Below are positions 1-7,584 of a DNA stretch of 64,000 nucleotides, in pieces. Each line of letters begins with the position of its first letter. The first letter of the stretch is position 1. This DNA is from Rhodopseudomonas palustris. GTDB lineage: Bacteria > Pseudomonadota > Alphaproteobacteria > Rhizobiales > Xanthobacteraceae. The position numbers and the translations under genes are program-made. The stretch is from contig NZ_CP019966.1 in assembly GCF_003031265.1 (NCBI RefSeq), positions 372,001 through 436,000 on the forward strand, written 5' to 3'. Under the pieces are notes generated by a model. It was not told the origin of the DNA and did not search any database. It saw nothing but the letters and a program-made list of their open reading frames with translations.

Positions 1-1060
1 CCATGATCCGATCTTCGCCCGGATAAGGCACTTCCTCGCCGCCATTCAGGAAGTAAGTGACGTGCGGATATTTCTCCGTCTCCGCCATCCGGAGCTGATG
101 CAGGCCGGCGTCGGCGACCACCTGGCCGAGGCCGTTCACCAGGCTTTGCGGCGGGAAGATCGTACCCATCAGCGCATCAAGTGCGGTCGAGTACTGCGTC
201 ATGCCGACGGCGGCCGCGATCTTCTTCACCTGTTTGCGCTGGAAGCCGGCGAAAGCGGGATCGAGCAAGGCGGCAAGGATCTCGCGCACCCGGTCGGCGC
301 GGAAGTTGAAGCACAGCACGCCGTCGCCATCGCGCATGCCCTGATAGTCACCGACGACGGCGGGCACGATGAACTCGTCGTTCACCCCGGCCGCATAGCC
401 GTCGGCGATCACCGCGTCGGCGTTAGCAAATCGCGGCCCGTCAGCATCGGCGATCACCCCATAGGCCTTGGACACCCGCTCCCAGCGGTTGTCGCGGTCC
501 ATCGCATAATAGCGGCCGCTGACGGTCGCGATCGGCACATTCGGCGGCAGGTCGGCGCGCAGCCGGGCGATATCGTCGACCGCGGACTTCGGCGGTGTAT
601 CGCGGCCGTCGGTGAAGGCATGCAGCACCGTCGGTACGCCGGCCTTGGTCAGGATCCGGGCCAGGGCGCAGGCGTGGTCCTGGTGCGAATGCACGCCGCC
701 GGGCGAGACGAGGCCCATCAGATGGCAGGTGCCGCCGCTGGCGCGCAATTTTTCGATGAACGTCACCAGACCCGGCGCCCGCTCGATCTCGCCGCTGGCG
801 ATGGCGTCGCTGATCCGCGGCAGATCCTGCATCACCACGCGGCCGGCGCCGATGTTGAGATGACCGACCTCGGAGTTGCCCATCTGGCCGTTCGGCAGTC
901 CGACCGATTTGCCGGAGGTGCGCAGAAACGCGTGCGGGCCGTTGGTCCAGAGCGCGTCGAAGGTCGGCGTCTTGGCCTGCAGCACGGCGTTGTCCGCCGG
1001 GTCCTCGCGCCACCCCCAGCCATCGAGAATCACGAGCATCACGGGGCGGCGGGACTGCAT
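1..1060 (-). CDS. gpmI: 2,3-bisphosphoglycerate-independent phosphoglycerate mutase (partial, C-terminus beyond window)
   Basis: This enzyme interconverts 3- and 2-phosphoglycerate in glycolysis and gluconeogenesis in the cytosol. Reading the minus strand from the ATG at 1060 gives a start of the type VMLVILDGWGWRED. It is followed by the family signature GQMGNSEVGHLNIGAGR, which contains the metal-bound catalytic serine, and later by HSHQDH and AFTDGRDTPP motifs. About 353 residues are visible out of a usual 500 or so, and the frame is still open at position 1. The gene lies downstream of and co-directional with the Ada-like gene, with 91 bp between them. Identity is clear; only the C-terminus is missing. 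Confidence 0.93.
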   Translation of the reverse strand, partial: MQSRRPVMLVILDGWGWREDPADNAVLQAKTPTFDALWTNGPHAFLRTSGKSVGLPNGQMGNSEVGHLNIGAGRVVMQDLPRISDAIASGEIERAPGLVTFIEKLRASGGTCHLMGLVSPGGVHSHQDHACALARILTKAGVPTVLHAFTDGRDTPPKSAVDDIARLRADLPPNVPIATVSGRYYAMDRDNRWERVSKAYGVIADADGPRFANADAVIADGYAAGVNDEFIVPAVVGDYQGMRDGDGVLCFNFRADRVREILAALLDPAFAGFQRKQVKKIAAAVGMTQYSTALDALMGTIFPPQSLVNGLGQVVADAGLHQLRMAETEKYPHVTYFLNGGEEVPYPGEDRIM

Positions 1061-1083
1061 GGCAACAACTTTCCTGGATGTAG

Positions 1084-1101
1084 GGGGCGCCTCAGCGCCC
1101 C
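1084..1101 (-). terminator. GC-rich hairpin between ada-like gene and gpmI
   Basis: A perfect 7-bp inverted repeat (GGGGCGC / GCGCCCC) with a 4-nt loop lies just after the Ada-like gene and 24 bp before the gpmI start. No T-run follows on the minus strand, so it may be an attenuating or stabilising hairpin and not a strong intrinsic terminator. Confidence 0.3.
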
Positions 1102-1151
1102 TCACACCTATGGTCGCGACCCGCCCCCGTCAATCGGGTTAGGCCTGCAGC

Positions 1152-2048
1152 TCAATCGGCCCTGAGTTGCCCGGCTTCCCAGCCGATCATCGCCTGCTTG
1201 CGGGTCAGGCCCCAGTGATAGCCGGTGAGCGCGCCGCCCTTGCCGAGCGCGCGATGGCACGGCACCACGAACGAGATCGGGTTCTTGCCGACCGCCGCGC
1301 CGACGGCGCGCGAGGCTTTCGGCAGGCTGATCTTGGCGGCGATGTCCGAGTAGCAAACCGCCTTGCCGAGCGGGATCTTCAGCAGCGTCTCCCACACCCG
1401 CACTTCGAAGTCGGTGCCGATCAGCACCACCCGCAGCGGCTGCTCGGCGCGCCACTGCGCCGGATCGAAGATCCGTTGCGCCAGCGGAGCGGTCGCCTCC
1501 TGGTCCGGCACGCTGAGCGCGCGCGGCCAGCGCTGTTGCAGATCGAGCAGCGCTGCCTGCTCCTCGCCGGGATCGGCGAAGGCAAGACCGGCAAGGCCGC
1601 GATCCGACGCGATGATCACCGCTGTGCCGAACGGCGACGGATGGAATCCGTAGCGCAGGCTGAGCCCGGCGCCGCCGCTCTTCCATTCGCCCGGCGACAT
1701 CGCCTCGTGGGTGACGAACAGATCGTGCAGCCGGCCGGGGCCGGACAGGCCGGATGCCAAGGCGGCGTCGAGCACGCTGGCGGAATCGCGCAGCAGCGAC
1801 TTGGCGTGGTCGAGCGTCAGCGCCTGCATGAACGCCTTCGGCGTCAACCCGGCCCAACGCCGGAATAGATGGTGCAGCTCGTCGGGCGTCAGCCCGGCGG
1901 CCTCGGCGATCGCCTCGATGGTGGGCTGCGCCTTCCATTTCTGCGAGATGAAGGCGATCGCGCGCCGCACGCAGTCGTAATCGGCCAGCGCGGAATCGCG
2001 GGCACCGGGTTTGATCAGCTGGTGGTCGGCAAGGGCGAGGTTCATCAT
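1152..2048 (-). CDS. Ada-like AraC-HTH / methylated-DNA-[protein]-cysteine S-methyltransferase
   Basis: A 298-aa fusion of an AraC-type helix-turn-helix domain (about residues 15-105, with DELHHLFRRWAGLTPKAF) and an O6-methylguanine-DNA methyltransferase domain in the C-terminal half. The suicide-cysteine motif PCHR appears in ISFVVPCHRALGKGGALTGY. It resembles Ada but lacks the N-terminal zinc domain that repairs methylphosphotriesters, so it cannot sense damage by the classical N-Ada route. The ORF extends further upstream, but that part overlaps DUF2244 in a shadow frame. The paired ATGs at 2048 and 2045 are therefore chosen as start. It probably removes alkyl groups from guanine and may also regulate. 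Confidence 0.88.
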   Translation of the reverse strand: MMNLALADHQLIKPGARDSALADYDCVRRAIAFISQKWKAQPTIEAIAEAAGLTPDELHHLFRRWAGLTPKAFMQALTLDHAKSLLRDSASVLDAALASGLSGPGRLHDLFVTHEAMSPGEWKSGGAGLSLRYGFHPSPFGTAVIIASDRGLAGLAFADPGEEQAALLDLQQRWPRALSVPDQEATAPLAQRIFDPAQWRAEQPLRVVLIGTDFEVRVWETLLKIPLGKAVCYSDIAAKISLPKASRAVGAAVGKNPISFVVPCHRALGKGGALTGYHWGLTRKQAMIGWEAGQLRAD

Positions 2049-2098
2049 ACCGCCGATGTTACCCGCCGCGGCGCGCGCCGCCACCCGATTTCCTGGTC

Positions 2099-2614
2099 TC
2101 AGGCCGGGTACAACGGACCGCGCCGCGCGGCGTCGAGGGCGGCCATCAACGCTTTGGCGAAGTTCGCTTTTTCTTCCGCGCCAAGGAAGCTGGCGATCGC
2201 CAGCCGCCGGCCGGAGGAAACCAAATAAAGCCGCTCGATGCCGGCCTCGTGGTGGTCGATCTTTTCCAGCCGTACCCACAGCGGGTTCAGCACCCATTCG
2301 GCGACTTCGCCGCGCGCCGAGGTGCGGCGGACCCGCAATTCGCTGCAGGTCATCGAGATTTCCTCGCTGGCCCGCGCGCGCGCGAAGCTCACCTTGAAGG
2401 CGAAAGCGAGCGCCAGCACGTCCAGCCCGAAGAAGCCGAACACCGGCCAAGCGCCCATCAACCAGAACGCCAGCCCGGCGGCGAAGCTGGCGGTGCCGAC
2501 CAGCCCGATCAGGATCAGAAATCCGTTGTGACTCAAGGCGCGATGCGGCTTCAGCCGCGCCGAAAACAGTTTCGGCTCTCTCGAATCCGGATCAAGATCG
2601 GGTTCTGTCGCCAT
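2099..2614 (-). CDS. DUF2244 domain integral membrane protein
   Basis: A 171-aa protein with two adjacent hydrophobic segments (about residues 32-50 and 55-72) followed by a soluble C-terminal part with a basic, PH-like character. This layout matches the DUF2244 family found in alphaproteobacteria, often near cytochrome oxidase or nth genes. It diverges from nth with 22 bp between the two starts. No biochemical function is established for the family, and none is inferred here beyond a membrane-associated role. Confidence 0.8.
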   Translation of the reverse strand: MATEPDLDPDSREPKLFSARLKPHRALSHNGFLILIGLVGTASFAAGLAFWLMGAWPVFGFFGLDVLALAFAFKVSFARARASEEISMTCSELRVRRTSARGEVAEWVLNPLWVRLEKIDHHEAGIERLYLVSSGRRLAIASFLGAEEKANFAKALMAALDAARRGPLYPA

Positions 2615-2636
2615 AGCGGAATATTATACCTCACCC

Positions 2637-3407
2637 ATGCCGAAAACCACCCGCCGCCCCGCCAAGCCACCTGCGACGCCCCCTGCCAAACCCGCCAAGC
2701 GCATCGCAGCCGCAAAGCCGAAGTCAGCGCCTGCCAAGCCGGCGGGGCGCCGCGGCAAGTCCCCGCGCCGCTGGAGCGCAGCCGAAGTGCATGAGGCGTT
2801 CAGCCGCTTCGCCAAGGCCAACCCGGAGCCGAAGGGCGAACTTGAGCATCTCAATCCGTTCACGCTGCTGGTTGCGGTCGTCCTCTCGGCGCAGGCGACC
2901 GACGCCGGCGTCAACAAGGCGACGCGGCCGCTATTCGCGGTCGCCGACACGCCGCAGAAGATGCTGGCGCTCGGCGAGGACCGGCTGCGCGAGTACATCA
3001 AGACCATTGGTCTTTTTCGCACCAAGGCGAAGAACGTGATTGCGCTGTCGCAAAAGCTGATCACCGACTTTGGCGGAGAGGTGCCGAATACGCGCGAGGA
3101 GCTCGAGACGCTGCCCGGCGCCGGCCGCAAGACCGCCAATGTAGTGCTGAACATGGCGTTCGGTCAGCCGACCATGGCGGTCGATACCCATGTGTTCCGG
3201 GTTGGTAATCGCACCGGCATGGCGCCGGGCGAAACGCCGCTCGCGGTGGAGCTTGAACTGGAGCGGGTGATCCCGGCCGAATTCATGCAGCACGCCCACC
3301 ATTGGCTGATCCTGCACGGCCGCTACACTTGCCTCGCCCGCAAGCCGCGCTGCGAGGTCTGCCTGATCAACGATCTGTGCCGCTGGCCGGAGAAGACGGT
3401 GAGCTAG
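2637..3407 (+). CDS. nth: endonuclease III (DNA glycosylase/AP lyase)
   Basis: A 256-aa base-excision repair enzyme that removes oxidised pyrimidines and cleaves at AP sites. The helix-hairpin-helix is seen in LPGAGRKTANVVLN (lysine nucleophile in GAGRKTAN), followed by the catalytic Asp region MAVDTHVFRV. A C-terminal cluster of four cysteines (C-x6-C-x2-C-x5-C type, in YTCLARKPRCEVCLINDLC) binds 4Fe-4S. About 45 residues of Lys/Pro/Ala-rich, low-complexity N-terminal extension precede the core. Such tails are common in alphaproteobacterial Nth and may contact DNA. Confidence 0.95.
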   Translation: MPKTTRRPAKPPATPPAKPAKRIAAAKPKSAPAKPAGRRGKSPRRWSAAEVHEAFSRFAKANPEPKGELEHLNPFTLLVAVVLSAQATDAGVNKATRPLFAVADTPQKMLALGEDRLREYIKTIGLFRTKAKNVIALSQKLITDFGGEVPNTREELETLPGAGRKTANVVLNMAFGQPTMAVDTHVFRVGNRTGMAPGETPLAVELELERVIPAEFMQHAHHWLILHGRYTCLARKPRCEVCLINDLCRWPEKTVS

Positions 3408-3420
3408 TTCGGGTTCTATC

Positions 3421-3500
3421 GTCATTGCGAGGAGCGAAGCGACGAAGCAATCCAGATCGGTGCACCGGGCTCTGGATTGCTTCGCTACGCTCGCAATGAC
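3421..3500. repeat. intergenic palindromic repeat (GTCATTGCGA family)
   Basis: The arms GTCATTGCGA (3421-3430) and TCGCAATGAC (3491-3500) are perfect inverses. Inner complementary blocks (GAAGCAATCCAG / CTGGATTGCTTCG) allow a long imperfect hairpin. The element sits between the convergent nth and S10 peptidase genes. Other members of the family occur at 36385-36472 and 39738-39923. Confidence 0.85.
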
Positions 3501-3521
3501 GAAGGTGGAATTGCCGCGCGA

Positions 3522-5087
3522 CTACTTCATCATCGCTTTGACTTCGTCGTGCAGCGATTGCCGTGCGGCGTCGTCGGCGTAGAACATGTGGCCACCGGGA
3601 TAGACGACGAACTTCACGCGCTTCTCGGCCAGCGTCGGCGGCAACTGATCGAGCACCATCTGGGTGCCGAAATACGGCGCGGCGAGATCGAACAGGCCAC
3701 CGGTCACCAGCACCTGCAGGCTCGGGTCGACGCTGAGGATCTCGCGGAGCTGCGTGGTCGATTCCAGCGGCTGCCGGCCGCGGCCGAAATCCCATTGTTC
3801 GGCGACTGAGCCATTCAGCAGTTCGTACGAGCCGTCCGGCTTCCAGTTCAGCGTCGAGCGGGTCAGCTGCACGGCCGCGCTGGTGAGCGGTGCGATTAGC
3901 GAATCTGCCGACGGATCGCCGAAATGCGAGCCGCTGGAATCCGGGAACGGATCGAGCCCGAGTTTGGCGCCGTCGAACCGTCCGGTGACCCGGCCGCGAT
4001 CGCGGTCGAACTCACGCTGGAATTCGCGGGTGTCGAACCGTCCGGCCAATCGCCGGCTCACCGTCTTGTCGATTCCCGTCAGCGCAGAGACGCGGTCGGC
4101 GAGCCGCGTGGTCGCTTCCTTGTCGGCTTCGCCTTTGACCAGGTCGGTGAGGAATTCGCTGCGCGCGTAGCTCTCGACATCGGCGAGGTCGGCGCGGGTT
4201 ACCTTGCCCTTCTGCTGCCGCGCCACCGCGGTCATCGACGGCAGCCGCGCCGCATATTGCAGCAGGCTGGAGCCGGACAGGTCGCGGAAGTCGAGCACCG
4301 GCGATACCAGGATCAGACCGTTGACGCCGACGCCCTGCTTGGTCTGCAGATTGTCCACCACCTTCGGTCCGCGAATGCCGCCGTAGCTTTCGCCGGCCAG
4401 ATATTTCGGCGAAGCGAGCCGGTCGTTCTTCTCCAGCCAGCGCCGGATCACCACCGCCATCGCCGAGATGTCGCCCTCGACTGCATAGAAGTGCTTGCGC
4501 ACCTCGTCGCCGCTGGCGACGAAACGGCTATAGCCGGTGCCGACCGGATCGATGAACACCAGATCGGTGAAGTCGAGCCAGGTCTCCGCATTGGCCTGCA
4601 GCACCGGCGGCGACGACGCCACCACGCTGCTGCCGATCGGCAGCCGCCACGGTCCGGCGGCGCCGAGCTGCAGCCAAGCCGAGGATGCGCCGGGGCCGCC
4701 ATTGAACAGGAACGTCACCGGCCGGGTGCGCGGATCGGCGCCGTCGAGCTTGTAGGTGGTGACGGCGATATCGGCCTGCGGCTCGCCCTTGCCGTTGTAC
4801 AGCCGGATCGAGCCGGCGGTGGCGGTGAACGCCAGAGTCCGCCCCGGCAACGCCAGACTGTGCTTGGTGGTGACGTCCGGCGGCAGGCTGTTGAGTTCGG
4901 CGCGGGCCGGCGAGGCCTCGGCTCTGCTTGCGACCGTGTCGGTCTGCTCCGCAGCTGATTTCGCCCGATCGGCGTGCGGTGCTGCGGGCCGCGCCTCTTG
5001 GGCGAGGGCGCTCGAGCCGAGCTGCGGCAGCGCCAGCGCTGCGATCAACATCGAGGCGGTCACGGCGGACCGGGGCGACAGCGGCAT
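3522..5087 (-). CDS. secreted S10-family serine carboxypeptidase-like peptidase
   Basis: A 521-aa protein with a cleavable signal peptide (hydrophobic residues about 12-26, then SALAQ). The oxyanion region FNGGPGASSAW and the nucleophile motif GESYGG fit peptidase family S10, and a C-terminal GGHMFY supplies the catalytic His. The start at 5087 is preferred over the ATG at 5093 because an AGGAG Shine-Dalgarno lies directly next to 5093 and at good spacing from 5087. It is probably periplasmic or exported and removes C-terminal residues. The specific substrate is unknown. Confidence 0.87.
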   Translation of the reverse strand: MPLSPRSAVTASMLIAALALPQLGSSALAQEARPAAPHADRAKSAAEQTDTVASRAEASPARAELNSLPPDVTTKHSLALPGRTLAFTATAGSIRLYNGKGEPQADIAVTTYKLDGADPRTRPVTFLFNGGPGASSAWLQLGAAGPWRLPIGSSVVASSPPVLQANAETWLDFTDLVFIDPVGTGYSRFVASGDEVRKHFYAVEGDISAMAVVIRRWLEKNDRLASPKYLAGESYGGIRGPKVVDNLQTKQGVGVNGLILVSPVLDFRDLSGSSLLQYAARLPSMTAVARQQKGKVTRADLADVESYARSEFLTDLVKGEADKEATTRLADRVSALTGIDKTVSRRLAGRFDTREFQREFDRDRGRVTGRFDGAKLGLDPFPDSSGSHFGDPSADSLIAPLTSAAVQLTRSTLNWKPDGSYELLNGSVAEQWDFGRGRQPLESTTQLREILSVDPSLQVLVTGGLFDLAAPYFGTQMVLDQLPPTLAEKRVKFVVYPGGHMFYADDAARQSLHDEVKAMMK

Positions 5088-5214
5088 CGACATCTCCTTC
5101 GGCAACGCCGCGGCGTCACCGCAGCGTTGGGCATGGGCTTGAAATCGTCGGGACCGACTCTGAGCGCAGGACTGCGTCAGTTTGGCGACGCTGCGGCCGG
5201 TGCGGCCGCCAGCG

Positions 5215-6183
5215 TCACTCCGCCGCGGCGAGCGCCGCCGGCAGCGCGCCGAGCTCGCGGGCGAATTCGATCATCAGGCCGGCGACGTCCTGCGGACGTT
5301 CTTCGTGCGCGAGGTGGCCGAGGCCCGGCATGATCACGCTGCGGGCGGCGGGGACCATCGCTTGCACCCGCTCGGCATCCGTCGACGCGATCGTCTTGTC
5401 GTTGCTGCCGGCGACCAGCAACAGGCGCGGCGTCAGCCGCGGCAGCTCCGCGGCGAGGCGCTCCAGCCGCCAGCTCGCCATCATGGTGAGTGCCGCCGCA
5501 ACATGACCCGGGCTGCAGACCAGCCCGCGATACAGCTCGATGCCGTCCGGCTGAAGCGAGGAGCCGGTGTCGGCGATCATCCGCTCCACCATGCCCTTCG
5601 TGCGCGCGAACCGCGCCACCAGCCGCGGCACCATTGCGCTGCCCGCCAGCACTCTGGCGAGCGGCAGCATCCAGCGCCCGGCGCGTCCGCCGATCGGCAG
5701 CAGCGCGCCGTTGAGGCTGACGAGACCCGACGGCGCGATCAGACCGTCGAGGCACATCCGCGCCAGCACTGCGACGCCGGCCGAATGTCCCGCCACCAGC
5801 GCCGGACGTTGCCCCAGCGTGCCCAGAAGTGCGGCGATATCCGCGGCCATCGCATCCAGTGACATCCGTCCGCGCTCCGGCGTCTCGGTGAAGCCGTGAC
5901 CGGGAAGATCGGGTGCGATCACCGTGAAGTGCTCCGCGAGGAGCGGCGCCAGATCGCGCCACGAATGCGTCGCCGCGCCGGTGCCGTGCAGCAGCAGCAA
6001 CGTCGGCCCGCGGCCGATCTGCTGCACGTGCCAACGCAGACCCGCGGCTTCGACGAAGCGGCTGCTGTCGCGGTGAGGCCAATCGCCGCCGTCACGCTGC
6101 CAATCAGGCTTTGGAGGATGCCGTGGTGAGGGAAGCCTCGGCGAAGAGGTCTGCAGAGTATCGCGCGCGGGATGAAGGACCAA
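5215..6183 (-). CDS. bchO: BchO-type alpha/beta hydrolase (putative Mg-chelatase accessory protein)
   Basis: An alpha/beta hydrolase with the BchO N-terminal pattern DWQRDGGDWPHRDSSRFVEA, oxyanion motif LLLLHGTGAATHSWR, nucleophile elbow GHSAG and a C-terminal GLGHLAHEE carrying the catalytic His. BchO is known from photosynthesis gene clusters beside bchI and bchD, where it is thought to help magnesium insertion into protoporphyrin. Here no other photosynthesis gene is nearby. No ATG fits: candidate starts are TTG at 6183, preceded by GGAGG at about 9 nt, and TTG at 6231. The first is used (322 aa). The family call is firm, the start is not. Confidence 0.78.
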   Translation of the reverse strand: MVLHPARDTLQTSSPRLPSPRHPPKPDWQRDGGDWPHRDSSRFVEAAGLRWHVQQIGRGPTLLLLHGTGAATHSWRDLAPLLAEHFTVIAPDLPGHGFTETPERGRMSLDAMAADIAALLGTLGQRPALVAGHSAGVAVLARMCLDGLIAPSGLVSLNGALLPIGGRAGRWMLPLARVLAGSAMVPRLVARFARTKGMVERMIADTGSSLQPDGIELYRGLVCSPGHVAAALTMMASWRLERLAAELPRLTPRLLLVAGSNDKTIASTDAERVQAMVPAARSVIMPGLGHLAHEERPQDVAGLMIEFARELGALPAALAAAE

Positions 6184-6396
6184 AGCTGATCGCCTCCATG
6201 GCGCCGGAAGCAAACTGGCGCACACGGACAAACGCAGCCCCGCCGCAGAGTTCCTGCGGCGAATCGATTTCGCGCCTCACAATTGCAGAATGGTAATTAG
6301 TGCGGAAAGACAGAGAGCGTCGACGGGAATGCAACTAACAGCTCGGAGTGAGCCCTGCGCGAGGTTGACAATCGCTTCGTCAAGTTAGCCCGACAC

Positions 6397-6433
6397 CAAG
6401 CTTAACTCATCATCTCTGCGTCGTGTTAGCTTG
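6397..6433. promoter_or_regulatory. inverted repeat upstream of the 36-aa ORF
   Basis: CAAGCTTAAC (6397-6406) and GTTAGCTTG (6425-6433) are complementary over 9 bp with one bulged base. A further related copy, CAAGTTAGC, lies at 6381-6389. The cluster of three TTAGC/GCTTAA-type words lies in the roughly 390-bp space between bchO and the small ORF at 6622. It could be an operator or an RNA stem. The rest of 6232-6621 holds nothing I recognise. Confidence 0.3.
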
Positions 6434-6621
6434 ACGCCGAGTGTCAGCTCCGGCCGACACATGACCGATTATCTCGGGCGACGATCTCTTTTGTGCATCC
6501 TGCCGACGAAAACGACCTGATACTTCATCGCAACTTGGAACGATCGCAAGATCGTCCAGGTTCAAATCTGAAAGGGCGTTGGTGCCGCGCGCGGCGCAAT
6601 GCCCGCCAGGAGTGCTCAGCG

Positions 6622-6732
6622 ATGAAGATGTCTCACCTTGCGAATTTCCTGATGATGATCGTCGGCGGCGCCGTGCAGGAGGTGTCGTCCGCGGTTCGCC
6701 GCAAGCTGCGCGGCGTGGCGCGCACCGACTAA
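6622..6732 (+). CDS. small hypothetical protein, 36 aa
   Basis: An ATG at 6622 is preceded by AGGAG at 6609-6613 and opens a 36-codon frame. The product begins MKMSHLANFLMMIVGGAVQE and ends with a basic tail (VRRKLRGVARTD). It would have one short hydrophobic or amphipathic segment followed by an Arg/Lys-rich end, as in small membrane-binding proteins. It is convergent with the EI24 gene, 18 bp away. Coding status rests on the Shine-Dalgarno and composition only. Confidence 0.45.
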   Translation: MKMSHLANFLMMIVGGAVQEVSSAVRRKLRGVARTD

Positions 6733-6750
6733 CGTTCGGCGCCGCTTCTC

Positions 6751-7494
6751 TTACTGCAGCATGCTGCGCCGGTCCGGCGCCAGCACCTCGGGCCGCGATC
6801 CCGACAGCCGCTTGTGCAGATGGACCATGAAGGCCATGCCGAACAGCGGCGTCGCCAGGTTGACGATCGGGATCGACACGAAGGCGGCGATGACAAGTCC
6901 GCCGATGAACACCGTGGTGGCGTTGTCGCGCCGCATCGCCTTGGCTTCCGGCGCTGGTCGGAAACGCATTGCGGCGAGTTCGAAATATTCCCGGCCGAGC
7001 AGCCAGGCGGTCGCGACGAAGAACACGATCGCGCCGGCGCCGGCGACGAACAGGAACGGCAGCGCCACCAGATACACCAGGATGGTCAGCAGCGCGGTCT
7101 TCACCGTTTCCCAGGTGGCGAGCCCAATCGGCAGCGCGACGCCCGGCGCTTCGTGCGGATAGAATTCGCGCTCGACGTGCTCGGCGGCCTCGTCGACGAA
7201 AATGCCGGCCACCAGAGATGTCACCGCGGGCATCAGGAACACCGCGCCGACCACGATGCCGAGCCCCGCCGCGATCGACACAATCCACGACAGGATGTTC
7301 AGCGGGGTGTGGAAGCCGCCCAGCGTGGCTTCGGCCCAGATCTCGCTGGAGCTTGCCAGCCAGCTCAGCAGCCGCTGCAATCCGACCGCCGCGACCGCGA
7401 TCAACGCCAGCGCGAAGCCGACCGAGCGCCACAGGATCGAGCGCATCGGCGGCGACAGAATCTGGGTCAGCGCCTTGATGGCGGCGTCGAGCAT
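6751..7494 (-). CDS. EI24/CysZ-like integral membrane protein
   Basis: A 247-aa protein with four to five hydrophobic spans (about residues 20-45, 67-95, 128-160, 195-220), matching the EI24 domain family that includes the sulfate transporter CysZ. The motif FVDEAAEHVEREFYP and the repeated aromatic-aliphatic helices fit that family. The start at 7494 (MLDAAIKAL) is chosen over the upstream ATG at 7557 because the extra residues are not membrane-family-like. A substrate cannot be assigned from sequence: no cys genes are near, so sulfate transport is only a family-level possibility. Confidence 0.72.
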   Translation of the reverse strand: MLDAAIKALTQILSPPMRSILWRSVGFALALIAVAAVGLQRLLSWLASSSEIWAEATLGGFHTPLNILSWIVSIAAGLGIVVGAVFLMPAVTSLVAGIFVDEAAEHVEREFYPHEAPGVALPIGLATWETVKTALLTILVYLVALPFLFVAGAGAIVFFVATAWLLGREYFELAAMRFRPAPEAKAMRRDNATTVFIGGLVIAAFVSIPIVNLATPLFGMAFMVHLHKRLSGSRPEVLAPDRRSMLQ

Positions 7495-7584
7495 GGCGGC
7501 GTCCTCGTCCCGGAAAAACAGCCTCGAACAGGTAGAGACCGCGCCGATGTTCGGCAAGGGCCGGGGCGTCTGGGTCGCGCGCGC

